64,000 nucleotides of DNA from Bacillota bacterium (GTDB lineage: Bacteria; Bacillota; Clostridia; Christensenellales; SZUA-584). Every line of letters begins with the position of its first letter. Position 1 is the stretch's first letter. The stretch covers positions 248,001 through 312,000 of the forward strand of contig JAEYPS010000032.1 of NCBI GenBank assembly GCA_023410475.1. Direction: 5' to 3'. Both the position numbers and the translations under genes were made by a program. The notes below the pieces were generated by a model. The model did not search any database. It was given only the letters and a program-made list of their open reading frames with translations, and was not told the origin of the DNA. Below, piece by piece: positions 24,911 to 33,445 of the stretch.

Positions 24911-26647
24911 ATGAAAAAACTGATGCTGGGGAATGCGGCTTTCGCAAGGGGAGCCTATGAAGCGGGAGTTACTGTCGCGGCAGCCTATCCCGGTACGCCG
25001 AGTACCGAGATAACGGAGCATATCGCAAAATACGATGAAGTATACGCGGAGTGGTCGCCTAACGAGAAGGTGGCGCTTGAGGTCGCAATAGGCTCGTCCA
25101 TCGCGGGGGCGCGCTCGCTGTGCTGTATGAAGCACGTGGGGCTCAACGTCGCGGCAGACCCGTTGTTTACGGCAGCGTACACAGGCGTTAACGGCGGGCT
25201 TGTGATTATCGTCGCGGACGACCCCGGTATGCACTCGAGCCAGAACGAGCAGGATTCGCGGTTTTACGCGAGGAGCGCGCACGTTCCAATGCTCGAGCCT
25301 GCGGACGCCATGGAGGCGAAGGAGTATGTCAAGCTTGCTTTCGAACTGTCCGAAACGTTCGACACCCCGGTGTTCGTGCGCTCGAATACAAGGCTTTCGC
25401 ACTCTCAGGGCGTGATTGAGCTTGGCGACAGGCGGCACGCCGGGCTGAAGCCTTATGTCAAGGATATCGGCAAATACGTCATGATGCCCGGCATGGCGAG
25501 AAAGCGCCATGTCATAGTCGAGAAGCGCATGAACGACCTGAAGGCTCATGCCGACACTATGGACATTAACCGCGCGGAATACGGAGATACCACGGTCGGT
25601 GTTATAACGAGCGGCGTGACATATGAGTACGTTAAAGAAGCGCTGCCCGAGGCAAGTATTTTAAAGCTCGGTATGGTGTATCCTCTGCCCGAAGGCATGA
25701 TAAGGGAGTTCGCGACAAAGGTTGACAAGCTTTACGTCGTAGAGGAGCTAGAGCCGTTTATCGAAGACCAGATAAAGGCTATGGGCATAGATGTCACCGG
25801 CAAAGACATACTCACTGTGCAGGGAGAGTACGGTGTCAACATTATCGCCGAAAAGATAGGCGGGACTAAAACAGAGATAACAGATATGGGAGCGCTGCCT
25901 CAGAGGCCGCCCGTTATGTGCCCGGGCTGCCCGCACAGGGGAGTGTATTACGTGATTAAAAAGCTCGGGGTAGTCGCGACGGGAGACATCGGCTGCTACA
26001 CGCTGGGAGCTCTGCCGCCGCTTGTGGGAATAGACACATGCGTCTGCATGGGAGCGAGCATAGGCAACGCTATGGGCATGGAAAAAGCGAGAGGCAAAGA
26101 GTTCGCGAGAAAGCTCGTCTCCGTTATAGGAGACTCCACGTTTTTCCACTCGGGCATCACGGGACTCATAGATATGGTATACAACGGAGCGACGTCGACC
26201 GTGCTGATACTCGATAACTCGACCACGGGCATGACGGGGCATCAGCATCATCCGGGCACCGGCAAAAACGTTAAGGGCGAGATAGCAGAGGTCATAGATA
26301 TTGCTGATCTGGTAAAGAGCATAGGCGTAAAAAATATAAGGATAGTCGACCCGAACGACCTGAAACAGACGGAAGCGGTCCTTCGGGAGGAGACGGCGCG
26401 TGAGGAGCTGAGCGTTATAATTACGAGGCGCCCGTGCGTGCTGCTCGACAAGAAATATACGCTGCCCGCGTATAATATCAACGATAAGTGCAGGACGTGC
26501 GGCATGTGCCTCAAACTCGGCTGCCCCGCGATAGAGAAAGCGGACATGGGCATGAGGATAGACGAGACGGTATGCAAGGGCTGCGGGCTTTGCGTAAAGG
26601 TCTGCGCGTTTGGCGCCATAGAGGCATCGGAGGAAAAACATGACTGA
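24911..26647 (+). CDS. iorA: Indolepyruvate ferredoxin oxidoreductase, alpha subunit
   Basis: Large subunit of 578 residues. IorAB oxidises aryl pyruvates (from Trp, Phe, Tyr) to aryl-acetyl-CoA with reduction of ferredoxin. The N-terminal pyrimidine-binding domain starts MLGNAAFARGAYEAGV and holds YPGTPSTEI. The TPP-binding domain includes MCPGCPHRG, GDIGCYTLG and GDSTFFHSGI. The C-terminus has two [4Fe-4S] motifs, CRTCGMC...C and CKGCGLC...C. All are intact. The stop overlaps iorB by eight bases. The enzyme is oxygen-sensitive, fitting an anaerobe. Confidence 0.95.
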   Translation: MKKLMLGNAAFARGAYEAGVTVAAAYPGTPSTEITEHIAKYDEVYAEWSPNEKVALEVAIGSSIAGARSLCCMKHVGLNVAADPLFTAAYTGVNGGLVIIVADDPGMHSSQNEQDSRFYARSAHVPMLEPADAMEAKEYVKLAFELSETFDTPVFVRSNTRLSHSQGVIELGDRRHAGLKPYVKDIGKYVMMPGMARKRHVIVEKRMNDLKAHADTMDINRAEYGDTTVGVITSGVTYEYVKEALPEASILKLGMVYPLPEGMIREFATKVDKLYVVEELEPFIEDQIKAMGIDVTGKDILTVQGEYGVNIIAEKIGGTKTEITDMGALPQRPPVMCPGCPHRGVYYVIKKLGVVATGDIGCYTLGALPPLVGIDTCVCMGASIGNAMGMEKARGKEFARKLVSVIGDSTFFHSGITGLIDMVYNGATSTVLILDNSTTGMTGHQHHPGTGKNVKGEIAEVIDIADLVKSIGVKNIRIVDPNDLKQTEAVLREETAREELSVIITRRPCVLLDKKYTLPAYNINDKCRTCGMCLKLGCPAIEKADMGMRIDETVCKGCGLCVKVCAFGAIEASEEKHD

Positions 26648-27251
26648 TATATTGATAGTAGGAGTAGGCGGGCAGGGAACGCTTCTCGCGAGCAGGGTGC
26701 TGGGGAATATTGCAATGGCGCTCGGGTACGACGTAAAGCTTTCCGAAGTGCACGGCATGGCGCAGCGCGGGGGAAGCGTGGTTACGCATGTTAGGTTTGG
26801 GGATAAGGTTCATTCCCCGGTGATAGACGAGGCAGGCGCGGATATAATACTCGCGTTTGAAAAACTCGAAGCTTTGAGGTGGGCAGGCCGTTTAAAACAA
26901 AACGGCAGTATGTTTATCAATACTCAGCAGATCTCTCCCATGCCGGTAGTAACCGGAGCGGAGCAGTACCCTGCCGATATAGAGGAAAGGATCAAAGAGC
27001 AGGTGCCGGGCGCGGTTTTTGTTGACGCGTTGTCTCTCGCGAAGCAGGCGGGCAGCGAAAAAGCGGTCAACACTGTGCTGATAGGCGTGCTCGCAAAAAA
27101 CATGGCGGGGTCCCCTAAAAGTCATGAGACTTTTAGGGGTGATAATGTTGATAAACAGCTTTTTATCGATGCGATAAAGGCGACCGTCCCCGAAAAGCTA
27201 TTGGACGTCAACCTGGAGGCATTCGAGAAAGGCTACGAATTTTTAGATTAA
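26640..27251 (+). CDS. iorB: Indolepyruvate ferredoxin oxidoreductase, beta subunit, carrying an in-frame palindromic repeat
   Basis: Small gamma-type subunit of 203 residues. It begins TDILIVGVGGQGTLLASRVLG and contains HGMAQRGGSVVTHVRFG, the normal IorB core. Near the C-terminus, between VLIGVLAKNM and DKQLFIDAIKATVPEKLL, about 14 extra residues (GSPKSHETFRGDNV) interrupt what in the family is a short link. This stretch is encoded by a perfect 12-base palindrome with a four-base loop that recurs elsewhere in the window. The reading frame stays open, so the gene is probably functional with an extra loop. It overlaps iorA and is followed by the second paaK after 13 bases. Confidence 0.94.
   Translation: MTDILIVGVGGQGTLLASRVLGNIAMALGYDVKLSEVHGMAQRGGSVVTHVRFGDKVHSPVIDEAGADIILAFEKLEALRWAGRLKQNGSMFINTQQISPMPVVTGAEQYPADIEERIKEQVPGAVFVDALSLAKQAGSEKAVNTVLIGVLAKNMAGSPKSHETFRGDNVDKQLFIDAIKATVPEKLLDVNLEAFEKGYEFLD
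27112..27143 (+). repeat. Palindromic repeat, copy A (inside iorB)
   Basis: Perfect stem CCCCTAAAAGTC / GACTTTTAGGGG with loop ATGA, then TGAT. It is the best-preserved member of a family with right-arm core GAG-RCTTTT-N-GGG. Other copies occur at about 40277, 46919 and 60356, with weaker ones at 29004, 29036 and 30207. Here it lies in frame in iorB and is translated. Confidence 0.85.
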
Positions 27252-27264
27252 TCGGAGGCCTTAT

Positions 27265-28563
27265 ATGTATTGGAACAAGGAAATAGAGTGCATGGACAGG
27301 GAGCAGCTGTCCAAACTGCAGGCTCAAAAGTTAAGAAATACAGCGAAGAAGGTATATGACAATGTGCCTTTCTACAAAAAGGCGTTTGACGAGAAAGGCG
27401 TAAAGCCCCAAGACATAAACAGCGTTGAAGACTTAAAGCATCTTCCGTTCACGCTGAAGAGCGACCTTAGAGACAACTATCCGTTCGGGATGTTCGCGGT
27501 GCCCAGGGAAGAGATCGTCCGCGTGCATGCCTCATCGGGCACAACGGGCAAGCCTACCGTCGTCGGATACACGAAGCGCGACATAGAGAACTGGGCGGGG
27601 CTCATGGCGAGGACGCTCGTGTTCGCGGGCGGCAACAGACACTCTGTCGTTCAGGTAGCCTACGGCTACGGGCTGTTCACAGGCGGACTTGGCGCGCATT
27701 ACGGCGCTGAGGCTCTGGGAGCGATGACGGTGCCCGTGTCGGGAGGAAACACGCAAAGGCAGATAATGCTGATGCAGGATTTCGGCTCTACGATACTCGC
27801 GTGCACTCCGTCTTACGCTCTTTTTATGGCAGAGACGATGGAGGAAATGGGCATAGACAGAAAGTCCTTAAAGCTCGAGGCCGGCATATTCGGCGCGGAG
27901 CCGTGGACTGAGGCTATGAGGAATGAGATAGAGCAGCGCCTTGGGATACTGGCTATTGACATCTACGGTCTCTCCGAGATTATGGGGCCGGGCGTCGCGT
28001 CCGACTGCGAACACAAGCGCGGGCTGCATATCGCGGAGGATTTCTTCCTGCCCGAAATTATAGACCCCGATACATTGGAGCCTCTGCCGTACGGAGAGAA
28101 GGGCGAGCTCGTGATAACAACGATAGACAAGGACGGCATACCGCTTATAAGGTACAGGACGAGAGACATAACGGCGCTCCACCCCGAGACGTGCGGCTGC
28201 GGCCGCACGATGGTGAGGATGGAGAAGGTTGTGGGGCGTTCGGACGACATGCTCATAATCCGCGGCGTCAACGTGTTCCCGTCGCAGATAGAGGGTGTGC
28301 TCGTAGAGATAGCCGAGGTATCGCCTAACTATCAGATAATCGTAGACAGGGCAAACAACTTCGATACTCTTGAAGTCCAGGTCGAAGTTTCGGGCGAGTT
28401 TTTCTCGGATGAGATAAGGCGGCTCGAGGCTCTTAGCGAAAAGATAAGAACGGCGATACAGAATGTTCTCAGTATCAGCGTCAAGGTGACGCTTGTGGAA
28501 CCTAAAACAATAGAGAGAAGCATGGGAAAGGCAAAGCGCGTAATAGATAACAGAAAGTTTTAA
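27265..28563 (+). CDS. paaK: Phenylacetate-CoA ligase (second copy)
   Basis: Second PaaK of 432 residues, with the same motifs as the first: SSGTTGKPTVVGYT, YGLSE, DDMLIIRGVNVFPSQIE. The two copies differ at many positions, for example in the aromatic-acid pocket region (GYGLFTGGLGAHYGAEALG against GYTLFTGAFGLHYGLEKLG), so they may prefer different aryl acids. The start is MYWNKEIE after CGGAGG. It sits between iorB and an ACT-domain gene. Confidence 0.93.
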   Translation: MYWNKEIECMDREQLSKLQAQKLRNTAKKVYDNVPFYKKAFDEKGVKPQDINSVEDLKHLPFTLKSDLRDNYPFGMFAVPREEIVRVHASSGTTGKPTVVGYTKRDIENWAGLMARTLVFAGGNRHSVVQVAYGYGLFTGGLGAHYGAEALGAMTVPVSGGNTQRQIMLMQDFGSTILACTPSYALFMAETMEEMGIDRKSLKLEAGIFGAEPWTEAMRNEIEQRLGILAIDIYGLSEIMGPGVASDCEHKRGLHIAEDFFLPEIIDPDTLEPLPYGEKGELVITTIDKDGIPLIRYRTRDITALHPETCGCGRTMVRMEKVVGRSDDMLIIRGVNVFPSQIEGVLVEIAEVSPNYQIIVDRANNFDTLEVQVEVSGEFFSDEIRRLEALSEKIRTAIQNVLSISVKVTLVEPKTIERSMGKAKRVIDNRKF

Positions 28564-28575
28564 GGAGGAATGGTC

Positions 28576-28998
28576 ATGATAAGACAAATATCAGTCTTCG
28601 TGGAAAACAAAAAGGGCAGGCTTGCAAAGATAACCGATGTGCTGGGTCAGGCGGGCATAGACCTCATCGCGCTGTCCATAGCCGACACAACGAATTTCGG
28701 CATCATGCGCTGCATCGTGAGCGACCCCGAAAAGGCGCTTGACGTCCTGAAGCAAAGCGGCCTCACCGCCAGCATGACAGAGGTCATAGTCGCGGAGGTA
28801 GACGACAGGCCGGGCGGCCTTGCGGGCATACTCCGGCTGCTCGACAGCGCGGGGATAAGCGTTGAGTATCTGTACTCGTTTGTGAGGACTCCGAACCAGA
28901 ACGCGCTTATACTGTTCCGCGTAGAGGACATCACGTCTGCCGTTGCGGTTATGCGGGAAAACGGAGTCAGGCTTCTCGAAGAGAAAGACATCTATTGA
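28576..28998 (+). CDS. ACT-domain protein
   Basis: Protein of 140 residues made of two ACT domains (about 1-68 and 69-138). Each starts with a strand and the turn motif: VFVENKKGRLAKITDVL and AEVDDRPGGLAGILRLL. Paired ACT domains bind amino acids and often act as sensors. Encoded last in the paaK-iorAB-paaK operon, it may sense an aromatic amino acid. The ATG seven bases after AAGGAGG is used, two codons inside the open frame. It has no catalytic or DNA-binding part. Confidence 0.88.
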   Translation: MIRQISVFVENKKGRLAKITDVLGQAGIDLIALSIADTTNFGIMRCIVSDPEKALDVLKQSGLTASMTEVIVAEVDDRPGGLAGILRLLDSAGISVEYLYSFVRTPNQNALILFRVEDITSAVAVMRENGVRLLEEKDIY

Positions 28999-29003
28999 TA
29001 GAC

Positions 29004-29060
29004 CTCAAAGAGCAAAAGTATTTGGGTATGCAAACTGCAGCCTGAGAGGCTTTTGGGGTG
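29004..29060 (+). repeat. Degenerate palindromic repeats, two copies, between ACT gene and alr
   Basis: First unit: CTCAAA ... TTTGGG followed by TATG. Second unit: AGCCTGAGAGGCTTTTGGGGTG, whose right arm matches the family core. The left arms are decayed. The pair fills the gap and ends about 18 bases before the alr start. Confidence 0.5.
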
Positions 29061-29078
29061 GTGAGAAACAGGAGAAAA

Positions 29079-30200
29079 ATGCTTATTCGTTCAACTTATG
29101 CTGTAGTCGATCTAAAGGCTATTAAGCAAAACATAATAAACATAAGAGAAAACCTGCCCAAGGGAACAAAATTCTGCGCGGTCGTCAAGGCTGACGGATA
29201 CGGACACGGCAGCGTTATGGTTTCAAAGGCGGCTGTTGAGGCGGGCGCGGAGTGGCTTGCGGTCGCGATACCCGAGGAGGCTGCCGTGCTGCGCGAAGAG
29301 GGAATAACAGCCCCTATACTTGTGCTCGGGCCATCAAACCTGTGGCAGAGCGAGAGAGCGGCAGAGCTCGATCTCAGCATGGTCGCGGCTTCGCGTGAGT
29401 GCGTAAAAAACGCGGAGCAGACAGCCCGCAAGTACGCAAAGAAGATGAAGCTGCACTTAAAGGTTGACACTGGCATGAACAGGGTCGGCGTCAGGACATA
29501 TGACGAGCTTGATGCTATGCTCAGCGACATTGAAAGCTCTGAGTATCTTGTGCTTGAAGGACTGATGACTCACTTCGCGGCAGCCGACGAGGCCGACAAG
29601 ACCTATACGCTAAAGCAGAACGAGGCGTTCGAAAGATTCGTTCAGAGCGTCAGCAGCCGCGGCTTTTCGCCAGTTATACACGCTGCAAACAGCGGCGGGG
29701 CAATAGACTGCGCGCAGCTTTCGTATGACATAGTGAGGGTCGGGATAGCCATGTACGGTTGTTATCCGTCCGCAGAGGTGGACAGGAGCATAAAGCTTTA
29801 TCCCGCGATGTCGCTGTATACGAAGATATCGTACATTAAAACGCTGCAGGCAGGCGAGAAGATAAGCTACGGCTGCACGTATACTACACCCTGCGAAATG
29901 AGGATAGCCACGCTGCCCATAGGTTACGCGGACGGGTTTAACAGGCTGCTGTCAAACTGCGGCGAAGTCCTGATATGCGGCAAGCGAGCGAAGGTCGTCG
30001 GGCGAGTATGCATGGATCAGACGCTCGTGGACGTGACTGGCATCGACGATGCCGAGTTGGGCTCGCAAGTCGTGTGCATAGGCAAACAGGGCGCGGATGA
30101 GATAACTGCTGATGAATTTGCCGGCAGATGCGGCACGATAAACTATGAAATACTTTGCGCGATATCGCCGAGAGTACCGCGGCTTTACTGCAAAGACTGA
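29079..30200 (+). CDS. alr: Alanine racemase
   Basis: PLP-dependent racemase of 373 residues making D-alanine for peptidoglycan. The PLP lysine is in AVVKADGYGHG, and the catalytic Tyr region is SYGCTYTTP; VCMDQTLVD is also conserved. The frame opens earlier with a GTG, but an ATG after GGAG gives the normal start IRSTYAVVDLKAIKQN. Palindromic repeats lie just ahead. It heads a row of housekeeping genes (5-formyl-THF cyclo-ligase, rsmD, coaD). Confidence 0.96.
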   Translation: MLIRSTYAVVDLKAIKQNIINIRENLPKGTKFCAVVKADGYGHGSVMVSKAAVEAGAEWLAVAIPEEAAVLREEGITAPILVLGPSNLWQSERAAELDLSMVAASRECVKNAEQTARKYAKKMKLHLKVDTGMNRVGVRTYDELDAMLSDIESSEYLVLEGLMTHFAAADEADKTYTLKQNEAFERFVQSVSSRGFSPVIHAANSGGAIDCAQLSYDIVRVGIAMYGCYPSAEVDRSIKLYPAMSLYTKISYIKTLQAGEKISYGCTYTTPCEMRIATLPIGYADGFNRLLSNCGEVLICGKRAKVVGRVCMDQTLVDVTGIDDAELGSQVVCIGKQGADEITADEFAGRCGTINYEILCAISPRVPRLYCKD

Positions 30201-30206
30201 TATTAA

Positions 30207-30224
30207 CCAGAGCTTTTGGGTATG
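30207..30224 (+). repeat. Half copy of the palindromic repeat upstream of the cyclo-ligase gene
   Basis: Right-arm match GAGCTTTTGGGTATG without a convincing left arm, ending four bases before the next start codon. Assignment to the family rests on the shared core only. Confidence 0.35.
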
Positions 30225-30227
30225 TGA

Positions 30228-30791
30228 ATGGAAAAACTGGCTTTGAGAGCAACGATGCTGGGTGTGCGCTCGGCAATGAACCGTGAGGAGATTGTTCTGT
30301 CCAGCGCAGTCATTACGGAGAAACTGCTGTCTCTTGAATGCGTGCTTCGCGCAAAAAGCGTTATGGCTTACTATTCGCACAGGAACGAGCCTGACCTTCT
30401 TGAGTTCATGCGCCGATGCATTGATATGGGCAAGCGCGTAAGCCTGCCTTGCGTGTCGGGCAAAGGTGAGATGGCAGCGGCAGCGTACTGCTCTGATACC
30501 GTCATGAAGAACAACGTATACGGCATACCCGAGCCTGTGATTACGGGAGAGACGCGCGAGGAAGAACCCGATATTGTAATCGTTCCTGGAGTGGCGTTCG
30601 ACGAGCGGCTGTATAGGATAGGCTTCGGCAAAGGTTATTATGACCGTTTTCTTGTTAACACGCAAGCCGTTAAGGCAGGCGTGTGTTTTGACTTTCAGAT
30701 AGTGCCCGATATTGGCGCTCAAAGCCACGATGTTCCCATGGATATCATAATAACCGAAAAGCGTATATTGGGAGGACAAAGGTGCGGGTGA
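30228..30791 (+). CDS. 5-formyltetrahydrofolate cyclo-ligase
   Basis: MTHFS-family enzyme of 187 residues. It converts 5-formyl-THF and ATP to 5,10-methenyl-THF, recycling folate. The family motif is PGVAFDERLYRIGFGKGYYDRFL, and the N-terminal helix LRATMLGVRSAMN is typical. The gene overlaps rsmD by ten bases. No strong ribosome binding site is seen; the start lies just after a repeat core. Confidence 0.93.
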   Translation: MEKLALRATMLGVRSAMNREEIVLSSAVITEKLLSLECVLRAKSVMAYYSHRNEPDLLEFMRRCIDMGKRVSLPCVSGKGEMAAAAYCSDTVMKNNVYGIPEPVITGETREEEPDIVIVPGVAFDERLYRIGFGKGYYDRFLVNTQAVKAGVCFDFQIVPDIGAQSHDVPMDIIITEKRILGGQRCG

Positions 30792-31318
30792 TCGCCGGAA
30801 AGTATAAGGGCAGAAGGCTGGAGTGCCCAAAGGGGTTGGACGTACGGCCCACGACAGATAAGGTTAAGGAGTCGATGTTCGGGGCGCTGCAGTTCGACCT
30901 GCCGGGAGCGAACGTGCTTGACGCTTTTGCGGGCACGGGCGCGCTTGGTATAGAGGCGCTGTCCCGCGGAGCGGCGCATGTTGATTTTATCGAAAACGAT
31001 GCCGCAAGCCTTCGAGCGCTGAAAGAAAACTTAAGCAATGTTGATACCGACAGTTACAGCGTGTATAAGGGTGATGTGTTCAAGGTAATGACGAGGCTAG
31101 GCAGGTATGACATGGTCCTGCTCGACCCGCCGTATGACTCCGGCTTTTATACTGAGTTTCTCGAGCTTGCCGATGAGTACGGTATTTTGAGCTCAGGATG
31201 TATCGTCGTAGCTGAATGCCGAAGGAAATTTGATTTTATTCTCCCGATAAAGTATAATTTAACAAAACGGAAAGATTACGGCGATATATCGCTGTGGTTT
31301 TTGAGTTACGGAGAATAA
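30782..31318 (+). CDS. rsmD: 16S rRNA (guanine966-N2)-methyltransferase
   Basis: SAM-dependent methyltransferase of 178 residues that modifies G966 of 16S rRNA. It starts RVIAGKYKGRRLECP and has the SAM loop DAFAGTGALGIEALSRGA, the acidic FIEND and the catalytic LLDPPYD. The start codon is GTG after GGAGG, overlapping the previous gene. It is followed without a gap by coaD, a pairing widely conserved in bacteria. Confidence 0.95.
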   Translation: MRVIAGKYKGRRLECPKGLDVRPTTDKVKESMFGALQFDLPGANVLDAFAGTGALGIEALSRGAAHVDFIENDAASLRALKENLSNVDTDSYSVYKGDVFKVMTRLGRYDMVLLDPPYDSGFYTEFLELADEYGILSSGCIVVAECRRKFDFILPIKYNLTKRKDYGDISLWFLSYGE

Positions 31319-31801
31319 ATGATTAAATGCGTTTACCCCGGAAGCTTTGATCCCATAACGACCGGACACCTTGATATCATAGAGCGTGCATGCTCTTTGT
31401 TTGACGATGTCACGGTAGCGGTGCTCGTGAATACGAATAAGACTCCCGCCTTTACCACCGAGCAGAGGATGGAGTTCATAAGGATGAGCGCGTCGCATTT
31501 GCCGGGCGTTAATGTGGACAGCTTTTCAGGGCTGCTCGTAGACTATATGAAAGAGCAGGGAGCCAATCTTATTATAAGGGGGCTAAGAGCAATATCGGAT
31601 TTTGAGTATGAATATCAGATTGCGTCACTGAACGCAAAGCTTGCGAAAAACATTGAAACGGTTTTTTTGATGACGGACATCAACCAGTCTTTTTTAAGCT
31701 CGAGCCTCGTCAGGGAGCTCGCGTATCACGGAGGGGATATATCTGGGTTAGTCCCCGAAGCCATAAAACAATGCGTAAAAAAAAGCTTGGCGGGTAAATA
31801 G
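31319..31801 (+). CDS. coaD: Phosphopantetheine adenylyltransferase
   Basis: Nucleotidyltransferase of 160 residues, fourth enzyme of coenzyme A synthesis. The nucleotide site YPGSFDPITTGHLDII (TxGH), the substrate loop IIRGLRAISDFEYE and FLSSSLVREL (ISSTxVRE-like) are all present. It starts on the base after the rsmD stop. Confidence 0.96.
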   Translation: MIKCVYPGSFDPITTGHLDIIERACSLFDDVTVAVLVNTNKTPAFTTEQRMEFIRMSASHLPGVNVDSFSGLLVDYMKEQGANLIIRGLRAISDFEYEYQIASLNAKLAKNIETVFLMTDINQSFLSSSLVRELAYHGGDISGLVPEAIKQCVKKSLAGK

Positions 31802-31802
31802 T

Positions 31803-32255
31803 ATGAAGATATACGAATTATTGGACGAATTGAAAGAAGAAATAGAAAACAGCCCGAAAGCGGTATTCTCAAGCAAGAGAACGGTAGATACCGAGATAGT
31901 TATGGAAATAATCAACGACCTTAAAAATGCTGTGCCCGACGATATCACGGAGGCGGATAAGATAGTCAGGCAGCGCGAAGAGATATTAGGCAAAGCGCAC
32001 GAGGAAGCGGCCTCTATAATCAACAGCGCCGAGGACGAGCTTCAGACGCGTATCTCTGAGAGCAACGTTTTGCAGGAGGCAGAGATAAAAGCCAAAGAAC
32101 TGCTTCAGATAGCTGACGGCAACGCGAGGGAGATATCCGCGGGCGCGAAGGAGTACGCAGACGACATACTGAGCGAGCTTGAGACATACCTTGCGGATTA
32201 TCTTAAGGTGATAAGAAAAAACAGGCTAGAGCTTTCTGCTAAACGGAAGGGCTGA
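31803..32255 (+). CDS. Coiled-coil protein of unknown function
   Basis: Acidic protein of 150 residues, almost wholly alpha-helical, with predicted coiled coil from about residue 50 to 130 (REEILGKAHEEAASIINSAEDEL, KAKELLQIADGNAREI). The N-terminus IYELLDELKEEIENSPKAVFSSKRTVD is typical of a protein found after coaD in Clostridia and sometimes called ATPase, but no nucleotide-binding motif is visible. A DivIVA-like scaffold role is conceivable. It starts one base after coaD; its last 30 bases overlap the convergent ylbJ. Confidence 0.75.
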   Translation: MKIYELLDELKEEIENSPKAVFSSKRTVDTEIVMEIINDLKNAVPDDITEADKIVRQREEILGKAHEEAASIINSAEDELQTRISESNVLQEAEIKAKELLQIADGNAREISAGAKEYADDILSELETYLADYLKVIRKNRLELSAKRKG

Positions 32256-33377
32256 CGATCTCGTTTTCTGAACGTATTTGATAACAAGAAGCAATGCAAA
32301 AGAACAAGCCGCGAATATCAGTCCGAAAAACGCGGCTGTTTTTATGTCTAGATATTGCGCTCCCGAGTTGAAAGGGAACAGCTCTAGAGAAAGAGAGCAA
32401 AGAGCGTAAGCAAAAACCGCCTGAAGGCTTTTCGCGAGCATAAAGCGCTTGGGCACAAGCCCGGACGCGAAGCAGACCGACTTTGTCTGCATGTGTATGC
32501 ACATCCCGCCGAACGCAATTATGGAAGACACCACAGGCAGCTTTTCGGCCAGCTCAATATCAAGAGCGCACGCCGCTCCGCAGCCCGTCGTCATCTCGAT
32601 GCCGCCTATAATCATCGCTTTCGTGCTTTCACCCGTAAGCCCGGCGAGACGAGAGAGGGGGGAGTATACAAGGGCGGCGGCGTCAAGAGCGCCGCTGACA
32701 GTAAGCACCTCCATGACCACCGAGAATACGATTATAAATCCGCCTATCTTTAACAGTGTCAGCAGCGACTTTTCTATGCTGTGCGAAAGAAGCTCTCCCA
32801 AAGGCCTGCACGCTGCTATGTCTTTTTTAAAGCCGGCAAATACGTCTTTGATTTGAACTTTTCTCGGGCTGACGCTGTTTTTGCTGAAGAGGCCGAATAC
32901 TACGCCCACAAGCACCGCCGACAGGTAATGCGCCGGTATAAGATACGCGCCCGCCTCGGGCGCTCCAAGCATGCCCGCGCCCACGGCGCCCGCTATGAAT
33001 ACAGGGCCGGTAACGCTCGTGAAGCGCACGATGGCCTGAGCGTCCGTTTCGGATATCTGCTTCTTCGCGTAAAGCTCGCCAGCGAGCTTAGCGCCCACAG
33101 GATAGCCGGAAAACGCCGATGCAAAAAAGACATATGCGCTTTCTCCCGGCGCGGAGAACAAAAGGCGAGTCACAGGCGCGAAGAAATGTGATATAAGGCG
33201 CACTATGCCCGTTTCAAGCAGTATAAACGAAGCCGCCATAAACGGAAGCAAAGACGGCAGCACTATGGTCAGCCAAAGGTCAAGGCCGGCTCTGGCGCTT
33301 TTCAGGCAGCTTTCAGGATAGAGTATCAAAAAGACCATCAAAACGGCAACGACAACTATCAGCAAAACTTTTTTCAT
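32226..33377 (-). CDS. ylbJ: Sporulation integral membrane protein YlbJ
   Basis: Polytopic membrane protein of about 383 residues needed for the spore cortex in Bacillus. It has eight or more membrane segments and nucleoside-recognition-like (Gate domain) stretches: LWLTIVLPSLLPFM, FSGYPVGAKLAGELYAKKQISETDAQ, and GGIEMTTGCGAAC. I took the internal ATG with a GAGG site; the frame is open 24 codons further to a TTG that overlaps the tmcAL stop. It forms a two-gene unit with tmcAL and converges on the coiled-coil gene. Confidence 0.92.
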   Translation of the reverse strand: MKKVLLIVVVAVLMVFLILYPESCLKSARAGLDLWLTIVLPSLLPFMAASFILLETGIVRLISHFFAPVTRLLFSAPGESAYVFFASAFSGYPVGAKLAGELYAKKQISETDAQAIVRFTSVTGPVFIAGAVGAGMLGAPEAGAYLIPAHYLSAVLVGVVFGLFSKNSVSPRKVQIKDVFAGFKKDIAACRPLGELLSHSIEKSLLTLLKIGGFIIVFSVVMEVLTVSGALDAAALVYSPLSRLAGLTGESTKAMIIGGIEMTTGCGAACALDIELAEKLPVVSSIIAFGGMCIHMQTKSVCFASGLVPKRFMLAKSLQAVFAYALCSLSLELFPFNSGAQYLDIKTAAFFGLIFAACSFALLLVIKYVQKTRSSALPFSRKL

Positions 33378-33445
33378 TTTAGCCTCACTGATAAAAGATA
33401 TGAATACAGTGGCAGTCATATGAGAGATATAAGCAAAGCTATGCG

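Noticed and set aside
25748..26758. Minus-strand open frame of 336 codons across iorA-iorB
   Set aside because: Antisense to conserved iorA with no ribosome binding site and a composition typical of antisense shadows.
29952..30830. Minus-strand open frame of 292 codons across alr and the cyclo-ligase gene
   Set aside because: Antisense to two well conserved genes; no family features.
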